NCBI GenBank assembly: GCA_028679985.1
Contig: JAJRAH010000179.1
Span: 1-14,362, forward strand
Origin: Methanomassiliicoccales archaeon
GTDB lineage: Archaea > Thermoplasmatota > Thermoplasmata > Methanomassiliicoccales > JACIVX01
DNA length: 14,362 bases
Direction of reading: 5' to 3'
This document shows, piece after piece, positions 7,170 to 13,001 of this stretch (positions are counted from its first letter, which is position 1; each line of letters begins with the position of its first letter). The position numbers and the translations under genes were made by a program. The notes beneath the pieces were generated by a model that searched no databases, was not told where the DNA came from, and saw only the letters and a list, made by a program, of their open reading frames with translations.

Positions 7170-7177
7170 TAATTAGA
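7170..7177 (+). promoter_or_regulatory. Weak TATA-like element for the flavin disulfide reductase
   Basis: TAATTAGA is preceded by an A-rich stretch. It lies about 27 nt before an expected transcription start near 7200, which would leave a short leader containing the SD GAGGGG (7204-7209). This suggests separate transcription from the upstream ADH operon, though read-through is possible. Confidence 0.3.
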
Positions 7178-7217
7178 ACCAGTTGCTCCAATGCTATTGT
7201 GACGAGGGGCAAGCTCG

Positions 7218-8609
7218 ATGGAACAGTACGATCTCATCGTGATAGGCTCGGGAGCTGGCATGAACGTTGCCGATCGGGCCAGGCAGAGAGGGTTGAAAGT
7301 AGCACTTCTAGAGAATGGTCCGCTGGGGGGGACCTGCCTCAACAGAGGCTGCATTCCGAGCAAGATACTGATTCATCCCGCTGATGTGATAAGGGATATC
7401 GAAGATGCTTCGCGGATCGGAGTGAGTGCGAAGATCAAGGATATCGATTTCAACCTCGTCCGCAAGAGGATGTGGGAGCTTGTTCTCGGCGATAGGAAAG
7501 GAATGGAAAGGGCAGTCGAATCGGATTCTGGTCTGGGGTTCTTCCACTTGACGGGCCATTTCATCGGACCGAAGACTCTCCAGGTGGGGGATAAGCAGAT
7601 AACAGCGCCGAAGATCATGATCGCGGCCGGGGTCAGAACAAAGATACCGAGCGTTCCAGGTCTTGTCGAGTCCGATGTCCTCACATCCGAGAATGTCTTC
7701 AACATCGAGAAGCTTCCGACGGAGCTCGTCGTGTTCGGCGGGGGATACAAGGCATGCGAATTCGCGCACTTCTTCTCCGCATTCGGCACGAAGGTCACGA
7801 TCATCGGACACAATCCGAGGCTACTTCCGAAAGAGGAGCCAGAGGTCAGCGATCTTGTCAAGAAGACGATGTCGAGGTACGTCGACGTGCGTGTCAATCA
7901 GGACGTCGTCAGCGTAGAAAAGGGATGGAGACGAAGGACCATAGCATTCAGGGAGAGGAACACGGGTCAGACCGGTTCAGTCGAGGCGGAGGAGATTCTT
8001 GTCACGACGGGTGTCAAGAGCAACTCGGATCTTCTAAGACCTGAGGCAAGCGGCATCTTGATGGACAAGAACGGATACATCGTGGTGAACGACTATCTTG
8101 AGACTAACGTCCCTGGTATCTGGGCTTTCGGAGATATCATCGGTCGGAACATGTACAGGCACACGGCCAATTACGAAAGCGACGTCGCCTGGAGCAACGC
8201 CTTCGAGATGCAGAAGGTGAGATTGGACGAACACGCGGTGCCTCATGCAGTGTTCACCTACCCTCAGGTCGCTAGCGTCGGGATGACCGAAGCCGAGGCG
8301 AGAAGCAAGGGGTTCAAAGTGCTCGTCGGCATCAACCCGTACTCGAATTGCGCCAAAGGGTACGCGATGGGGGACGAGGAAAGCTTCGTGAAGGTAGTGG
8401 TGCAGGCTGAGACGAGGAAGATACTGGGCGCAAGTGTCATCGGCCCTCATGCCGCACTCCTCCTGCAGCCTCTTGTCTACCTGATGAACGCGGGGGATCA
8501 GTCATTCATCCCCATTGCCAAGAGCCAGACGATCCATCCTGCTCTCAGCGAGGCCGTGGTCGGCGCTTTTGCGCGCCTGCGCAGCCATGAGCACGAACAC
8601 ACTCATTGA
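7218..8609 (+). CDS. FAD-dependent pyridine nucleotide-disulfide oxidoreductase (dihydrolipoamide/mycothione reductase-like)
   Basis: The protein has 463 residues. The FAD fingerprint is IGSGAGMNVADRA (9-21), the redox-active disulfide C40/C45 lies in GGTCLNRGCIPSK, the NAD(P) motif is GGGYKACEFA (174-183), TTGVKSNSDLL replaces the usual ATGRxPN, and AFGDI marks the second FAD contact. The C-terminal catalytic pair is H440/E445 in HPALSEAV. The enzyme moves electrons between NAD(P)H and a disulfide. The unusual GSGAGMN fingerprint resembles the mycothione-reductase branch as much as true lipoamide dehydrogenase, and no 2-oxoacid dehydrogenase gene is nearby, so the substrate could be lipoate, a CoA or other low-molecular-weight disulfide, or something else. 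It ends in an odd His-rich tail, SHEHEHTH. The SD GAGGGG at 7204-7209 supports ATG 7218. The gene is convergent with the Zn-ADH. Confidence 0.92.
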   Translation: MEQYDLIVIGSGAGMNVADRARQRGLKVALLENGPLGGTCLNRGCIPSKILIHPADVIRDIEDASRIGVSAKIKDIDFNLVRKRMWELVLGDRKGMERAVESDSGLGFFHLTGHFIGPKTLQVGDKQITAPKIMIAAGVRTKIPSVPGLVESDVLTSENVFNIEKLPTELVVFGGGYKACEFAHFFSAFGTKVTIIGHNPRLLPKEEPEVSDLVKKTMSRYVDVRVNQDVVSVEKGWRRRTIAFRERNTGQTGSVEAEEILVTTGVKSNSDLLRPEASGILMDKNGYIVVNDYLETNVPGIWAFGDIIGRNMYRHTANYESDVAWSNAFEMQKVRLDEHAVPHAVFTYPQVASVGMTEAEARSKGFKVLVGINPYSNCAKGYAMGDEESFVKVVVQAETRKILGASVIGPHAALLLQPLVYLMNAGDQSFIPIAKSQTIHPALSEAVVGAFARLRSHEHEHTH

Positions 8610-8654
8610 ACTCTTTCTCTGTCCGCAACCGTGTGTCCAGATCAACTGCTGAAA

Positions 8655-9791
8655 TCAGCTCGGTGTGATGGCTGCTTTCATGGATCTGAGAGCGCGATGC
8701 GCGCTGATCGCATCGACCGCCTTGTCCAGAGGGACAATATGGGTCAGCATCTTCCTGTAAGGGAACCGATCCATCGTGTTCTTCAGCATCTTGAGGTCAG
8801 CCTCGTACTGCATGGGCGGGCAGTAAAACTGGCCGATGACGGTGAGGTCCCTGTCGACAAGACGCCATGGGTTGAACGGAATCGGCCCGTAATCTGTATA
8901 GGCGCCTATTTCGACGACATAGCCGGACTTCCTGGCCATCTCCACCGCCTCCGGGAACGCCGACGGTATGCCGGTGCAGTCTGCGACTAGGTCCGCACCG
9001 ATCCCCTTCGTCAGTCTCTTGACCTCTGCTATCCTGGCCTCTGGCGTGTCGTATGTCTCCAGGCTCAGCGTGACGTCCGCTCCGAATTCCTCCGCAACCT
9101 TCAGTCTCCAGTCCGGAGCGCCTAACATGATGACGCTCTCTGCCCCCAGAACCTTTGCGCGAACTGCCGCCATCAGCCCCACCGGACCCGCCCCCTGGAT
9201 GACAACGGTGTCGCCGTATCCGAAACCTTCCTTCTGGTTCGGGTAAGGCATCTGGGCTCGGGCAATCGCCCTAGTGGACGCAAGCGTATCGAGGAGGACG
9301 GCAACCTCATCGACCATTCCATCAGGGATCCTCCAAACCCTTGTTCCGGGTCTGAGAAGAGTGTATTCGCTCCACCCCCCGAATATCCAGGGTCTGAACT
9401 CCTCCTTCTCGCAGTTGACGTATCCGTAGGTGAACGGATTCTCGCATTGAGCCGAGTGCCAGGTGCCGAGGAATCGGCAGTAATGGCAGGTACCGCAGGA
9501 AATGTCCGGATACCACAGTATCCGGTCGCCTTTCTGCAGCGGCTCGCCGTGAACCTCCATTCTGGAAGAAGCAGATTCCGTCGTCTCAAAAACCTCGCCG
9601 ACGTTCTCGTGTCCCGGTATGACTGGAAAGTCAACCTTCAGATGTCCATCGAACTGGTGCTTGTCACTTCCGCAGACACCAGACATGTGCATCTTGACGA
9701 TCATCTCGTCTTCTTCAGGAGCAGGGTAGTCGAACGACCTCGTCTCCATCCTTCCTGGATACATGACAGCGGCTCTCACTCGGCTGACCAT
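8655..9791 (-). CDS. Zinc-dependent alcohol dehydrogenase (MDR superfamily)
   Basis: The protein has 378 residues. Catalytic-zinc ligands are C40 (SGVCGSDKH) and H61/E62 (PGHENVGEV), with D168 (VLLDTLAST) in the place of the usual Cys. The structural zinc lobe has C99, C102, C105 and C116, the last three residues farther away than in the classical C-x2-C-x2-C-x7-C pattern. The Rossmann motif is GAGPVG (199-204); Gly rather than Asp follows the second strand (MLGAPDWRL), so NADP use is conceivable. The sequence resembles the TM0436-like subgroup of MDR dehydrogenases as I recall it; the substrate is unknown. SD GGTGA at 9796-9800 supports ATG 9791. It lies 105 nt downstream of the PHP gene on the same strand, and AAATTAATAG at 9844-9853 may be its own TATA box. 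Confidence 0.93.
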   Translation of the reverse strand: MVSRVRAAVMYPGRMETRSFDYPAPEEDEMIVKMHMSGVCGSDKHQFDGHLKVDFPVIPGHENVGEVFETTESASSRMEVHGEPLQKGDRILWYPDISCGTCHYCRFLGTWHSAQCENPFTYGYVNCEKEEFRPWIFGGWSEYTLLRPGTRVWRIPDGMVDEVAVLLDTLASTRAIARAQMPYPNQKEGFGYGDTVVIQGAGPVGLMAAVRAKVLGAESVIMLGAPDWRLKVAEEFGADVTLSLETYDTPEARIAEVKRLTKGIGADLVADCTGIPSAFPEAVEMARKSGYVVEIGAYTDYGPIPFNPWRLVDRDLTVIGQFYCPPMQYEADLKMLKNTMDRFPYRKMLTHIVPLDKAVDAISAHRALRSMKAAITPS

Positions 9792-9843
9792 CTAGTCACC
9801 AACTTCGCGAAATGGATTGGCGAAACAAGACATGATGTTGGTC

Positions 9844-9853
9844 CTATTAATTT
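9844..9853 (-). promoter_or_regulatory. TATA-box-like element for the Zn-ADH gene
   Basis: On the minus strand this reads AAATTAATAG, about 55 nt upstream of ATG 9791. The implied leader of roughly 30 nt would include the SD at 9796-9800. Confidence 0.35.
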
Positions 9854-9896
9854 GTGTTCGAAGAAACTCTGCGATATCGTCCCAATAATGCGAGGA

Positions 9897-10787
9897 TCAC
9901 TTGAGGCTCTCATGGAGCTTGGCGAGGCGTTTCAGGAACCTCTCACTCGTGATTCCGCAGAGATACGGTACCGGCGGAGTAAGGTAGATCAGCGATCCGA
10001 AGAAGGCGATGAGCTTCTTGCCGGTCCCCATCAGATTGATCTTCGTCGCAATCGGATCGTGCATGTCGACCTCTCTGATCAACCCGAATATGGACTTCAG
10101 GATCAGGACATCCGATGCGAGCACAACTCCTACGCTCCACGCGATGCCTTTCTCGAGCGGCATCCTTTTCCCGGCTGCCGATGTTCTCCTTTCCAATATT
10201 GCCTTTCTGAGATCTTCGGCATTCGTCCCATCGAATAGGGTGTGAGCATAGGCGATCGTGTTCAGGCTGTGAGAGTCGCTTCCTCCGACGACCGCCCACT
10301 TACCATTGTTCTCATGAGATTGGGCCATCCTGTTCGCATAACCGTCGATGTGTCCTGCGTTGATCGTCTCTATTCCGTCGATATCAAGATGATCGACTCT
10401 GTCCCCGAGGCTCGGGCAGTGAAGGCTGAAAGGATGCGGGGCGATGACGATTCCGCCCTGGGACCTTATCCTGTCTATCGTCTCTTCGACGGAAAGACCC
10501 TGAGGAATCTCCTCCGTCAGGTAGAGCCCGATCAGCTCTCCATTCAAGGTGGTTATCTCCTCGCCGACGACAACGTCCACGCCTGGATAGCTCTTCGCGC
10601 ATTCCTTCGCCTTGAAAGCCCCTTCGATGCTGTTGTGGTCCGTGATACAGACGACATTGAGTCCGCTTGCCTGGGCGTTCTTCACGACATCACAGGGATG
10701 AGCGACGGACTCTGGAAACCGTAGAAAACCGAGTCGGCCAAACCCTGAGTACCTGGTGTGAACGTGTATGTCTGCCCTGCCCTTCAT
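9897..10787 (-). CDS. PHP-domain metal-dependent phosphoesterase
   Basis: The protein has 296 residues from ATG 10787. The PHP metal sites are all visible: H8-x-H10 (DIHVHT), D50-H51 (ITDHNS), E76 (VGEEI), H118 (APHP) and D171/H173 (GSDSH). The PHP core, residues 1-205, belongs to the YciV/TrpH-like group, which hydrolyses phosphomonoesters or small nucleotides, although the substrate here is unknown. A C-terminal extension of about 90 residues has two hydrophobic stretches (215-237 and 258-279) that may contact the membrane. The frame is open further upstream to 10916, but ATG 10787 starts right at the conserved motif and has an ATTTATCA box 27 nt upstream, fitting a leaderless transcript. 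It is flanked on the same strand by desulforedoxin (upstream) and Zn-ADH (downstream). Confidence 0.9.
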   Translation of the reverse strand: MKGRADIHVHTRYSGFGRLGFLRFPESVAHPCDVVKNAQASGLNVVCITDHNSIEGAFKAKECAKSYPGVDVVVGEEITTLNGELIGLYLTEEIPQGLSVEETIDRIRSQGGIVIAPHPFSLHCPSLGDRVDHLDIDGIETINAGHIDGYANRMAQSHENNGKWAVVGGSDSHSLNTIAYAHTLFDGTNAEDLRKAILERRTSAAGKRMPLEKGIAWSVGVVLASDVLILKSIFGLIREVDMHDPIATKINLMGTGKKLIAFFGSLIYLTPPVPYLCGITSERFLKRLAKLHESLK

Positions 10788-10809
10788 CTGGGTATGAAAT
10801 ATGTTTCTA

Positions 10810-10817
10810 TGATAAAT
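10810..10817 (-). promoter_or_regulatory. TATA-box-like element for the PHP gene
   Basis: On the minus strand this reads ATTTATCA, centred about 27 nt before ATG 10787. No SD precedes that ATG, so the gene probably has its own leaderless transcript rather than depending on the fprA-desulforedoxin unit. Confidence 0.45.
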
Positions 10818-10916
10818 AGGATTCGCAGCAAATGGCAATTTAGGCGAATAACGCAACGCGACAATAGCGACACGGTTTGGGAATGCCTGACTAGGACACA
10901 GGGTACGATTCTGCAC

Positions 10917-11033
10917 TCAACTGACCTGTGTCATTTCTTGACCGCAGCAAACGAGCGTTCCGTCTCCTCTGTCCACTACTTTCACTTTGTTACCGCAAAT
11001 CTCGCACTCGTATATCTCTCCCACTTCCGTCAT
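10917..11033 (-). CDS. Free-standing desulforedoxin (38 aa, rubredoxin-like one-iron protein)
   Basis: This short gene encodes 38 residues: IYECEICGNKVKVVD followed by GTLVCCGQEM. The iron ligands C10-x2-C13 and adjacent C29-C30 match the spacing of Desulfovibrio gigas desulforedoxin and of the N-terminal domain of desulfoferrodoxin (superoxide reductase). The family holds one Fe in a distorted Cys4 site, usually in a homodimer, and transfers one electron. There is no superoxide-reductase domain after it: the stop is at 10917-10919. The start is supported by AGGAG with about 8-9 nt spacing to ATG 11033. It lies 32 nt after the stop of the flavodiiron protein on the same strand, so it is very likely co-transcribed with it and a plausible electron donor to it. 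A rubredoxin normally plays that part, and none is visible here. The donor role is inference. Confidence 0.9.
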   Translation of the reverse strand: MTEVGEIYECEICGNKVKVVDRGDGTLVCCGQEMTQVS

Positions 11034-11065
11034 GCCATACGCTCCTGTTAGAACAGGGAAGGAAA

Positions 11066-12241
11066 CTAGCTCCCCTTAATCTTTCTTCCTATCGCCCGCC
11101 CGTATTCGAAGCACTTGATCTTCTCGTCCTCCTTCGGGACGTATCTCATCTCCAGATCTTCGAGGGTCATGTCGAGTCCTGTCTTCTCCATGTTCTCTCT
11201 CATCGCCTTGACCGCTCCCCCGCCCCAGCCGTACGAGCCGAACGCGGCCCCGATCTTTCCCTTCGGTCGGAGACCTCTCATATATATGACGAAGTCTGCC
11301 ACGCTCGGGAACATTCCGTTATTGAGCGTTGGCGAGCCCACGACGACGGCTCGGGCATCAAGGACTTCCTTCATCACCTCGCTTCGATCGCTGTTTGTCA
11401 GTCTGTACGGTCGGACCTCGACTCCTTCCGAAGCGATACCGTCTGCTATCGCTTCCGCCATGATTTGCGTGCTGCCCCACATGGTGTCGTAGACGACGAC
11501 GGCCTTTTCTTTCGATTCGCCCTTCGCCCACGACAAGTACGCGTTGATTATCTTGCCGAGGTCCTTCCTCCAAATGATCCCGTGGGATGTCGCAAGGATA
11601 TTGATGTCCAATCCCTTGACCTTCTCGAAGGTCTTGAGGACCTGGGCGCCGAATGGCAGCAGGATGTTCGCGTAGTACTTCGCCGCCTCGAACATCAGTA
11701 TGTCCTGGTCGACTTGGTCGTCGAACCTCTCCGTAGTCGCGAGGTGCTGGCCGAAACCATCCATCGAGAACAACACCTTGTCCTCGACGAGGTAGGTGAA
11801 CATCGAGTCGGGCCAGTGCAGCATCGGCGTCTCAATGAATCTCACAGTCCTATCCCCGATGCGCAACTCATGTCCGTCGACAACCGCCTCCATCACGATG
11901 TTGTCGTAATGAAATCCGAGTCCTTCGATGCCTTTCTTCGAGGCAAGGATCTTGGCGCCTGTCAGACCTTGTGCCATCGGAAGACTGCTAGAATGGTCCA
12001 TCTCGACGTGGTTCGAGACGATGAGACCGACATCCTTGGGATCGATCACCGACCTGATGCGAGATACCATCTGTTCGAAAAACGGCTTCTTGACCGTGTC
12101 TATGAGGACGTTAGTGTCTCCTCTTATGAGGTATGCATTGTAGGTGCTTCCCCGCGGGGTGGTATATCCGTGGAAGTTCCTCACGTTCCAGTCGATCGCT
12201 CCGACCCAGTAGACGTCCTTGGTGATTTCAACTGCTTTCAT
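11066..12241 (-). CDS. fprA: Flavodiiron protein (F420H2/rubredoxin:O2 or NO reductase)
   Basis: The protein has 391 residues, the standard two-domain length. The metallo-beta-lactamase-like domain carries the complete diiron set: H78, E80, D82, H83 (NHVEMDHSSS), H142 (LHWPD), D161 (MDGFG) and H220 (TSHGIIWR). A flavodoxin domain follows with the FMN phosphate loop YDTMWGSTQ at 251-259 and loops SPTLNNGMFP and GSYGWGGGA. Flavodiiron proteins reduce O2 to water (or NO to N2O) in the cytoplasm of anaerobes, with electrons from F420H2 in methanogen-type enzymes or from rubredoxin. Here a desulforedoxin gene follows within 32 nt. GAGGGG at 12246-12251 is an SD close to ATG 12241. The gene diverges from dedA across a 136-nt region; AAACAATAGATA on the minus strand near 12280-12290 may be its TATA box, weakly supported. 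Confidence 0.96.
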   Translation of the reverse strand: MKAVEITKDVYWVGAIDWNVRNFHGYTTPRGSTYNAYLIRGDTNVLIDTVKKPFFEQMVSRIRSVIDPKDVGLIVSNHVEMDHSSSLPMAQGLTGAKILASKKGIEGLGFHYDNIVMEAVVDGHELRIGDRTVRFIETPMLHWPDSMFTYLVEDKVLFSMDGFGQHLATTERFDDQVDQDILMFEAAKYYANILLPFGAQVLKTFEKVKGLDINILATSHGIIWRKDLGKIINAYLSWAKGESKEKAVVVYDTMWGSTQIMAEAIADGIASEGVEVRPYRLTNSDRSEVMKEVLDARAVVVGSPTLNNGMFPSVADFVIYMRGLRPKGKIGAAFGSYGWGGGAVKAMRENMEKTGLDMTLEDLEMRYVPKEDEKIKCFEYGRAIGRKIKGS

Positions 12242-12348
12242 TCTCCCCCTCAGGTGGAATACAAAGCCACTCGTATCTATTGTTTTCTATCAAGCGGACT
12301 TCGTCTCGCACTCGTTTGGATCCTCAGTAGCAAGTTCTGGGAATAGTT

Positions 12349-12356
12349 CTTATAAT
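12349..12356 (+). promoter_or_regulatory. TATA-box-like element for the DedA gene
   Basis: CTTATAAT is centred about 25 nt upstream of ATG 12378. No SD precedes the ATG, so a leaderless transcript is likely. This supports the 12378 start over the in-frame upstream start at 12219, which would lie within the divergent fprA gene. Confidence 0.5.
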
Positions 12357-12377
12357 GAGATTCGAATCCTGTCGGCA

Positions 12378-13001
12378 ATGGGCATCATCGAATGGGGCAT
12401 CTTCTTCATCAAGGACCTCATCCTCACAAGCGGATACCCGGGCGTTTTCATTCTGATGGCCCTGGAGAGTGCGTGCGTACCGATTCCGAGCGAGATTGTG
12501 TTGCCCTTTGCTGGATGGCTTGTATATGACGGTCAGTTTGACTTGATCTTTGCGGCATTAGCTGGTACGTTCGGGTGCTTGGCCGGATCCGTGATGGCGT
12601 ATCTGGTGGGGTTATATGGCGGGAGGAGACTCGTGCTCAGATACGGGAAGTACGTGTTTCTGAGCGAGAAGAGTCTCGACACTGCGGAACGATGGTTCAC
12701 GAAATATGGGGATGCCGCCGTGTTCTTCAGCCGTCTGCTTCCGATCATTCGTACGTTCATCTCCCTGCCGGCAGGAATGGCCAAGATGAATCTCGCACGA
12801 TTCTGTGTGCTCACGTTCGTCGGCTCTCTTCCCTGGTGCTTCGCATTGACCTATGTGGGTTTTGCACTGGGGCCGAATTGGGAATCGATCACCGGCATAT
12901 TCGAAGGCCTCGACATCCTAATCGTATTGGGAGTCGTCTTCATCCTGGCATGGTATTTGTTGCGCAGAAGGAAGAATAGAATGAAGGCTCAGGCGGAGTA
13001 G
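12378..13001 (+). CDS. DedA-family (VTT-domain) membrane protein
   Basis: The protein has 207 residues, typical of the family. Signature motifs are ALESACVPIPSEIVLPFAG (28-46, with the acidic residues E30 and E39 seen in DedA transport) and SRLLPIIRTFISLPAGMAKM (118-137, with R119 and R125). Membrane segments span about 21-50, 55-80, 138-165 and 178-195, with re-entrant-like hydrophobic regions near the motifs and a basic tail (RRRKNRMK). DedA proteins are linked to proton-coupled transport, and members flip polyprenyl phosphate or phospholipid carriers; the archaeal substrate is unknown. ATG 12378 is chosen from the TATA box and family length. The last 13 nt overlap the convergent ABCE1 gene. 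Confidence 0.93.
   Translation: MGIIEWGIFFIKDLILTSGYPGVFILMALESACVPIPSEIVLPFAGWLVYDGQFDLIFAALAGTFGCLAGSVMAYLVGLYGGRRLVLRYGKYVFLSEKSLDTAERWFTKYGDAAVFFSRLLPIIRTFISLPAGMAKMNLARFCVLTFVGSLPWCFALTYVGFALGPNWESITGIFEGLDILIVLGVVFILAWYLLRRRKNRMKAQAE

Noticed and set aside
7218..8609. Calling this gene lpd, the E3 subunit of a 2-oxoacid dehydrogenase complex
   Set aside because: The family is right, but no E1/E2 or lipoyl-protein genes are in view and the FAD fingerprint is atypical, so a specific symbol is not justified.
9447..10238. Plus-strand open frame (263 codons) across the Zn-ADH and PHP genes
   Set aside because: It spans parts of two well-supported minus-strand genes and the gap between them, and has no recognisable protein pattern.
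10928..12346. Long plus-strand open frame (472 codons) opposite fprA and desulforedoxin
   Set aside because: The minus strand encodes FprA with every diiron ligand; the plus-strand translation is Arg/His/Leu/Asp-rich with no domain character, as expected for the antisense frame of a biased gene.
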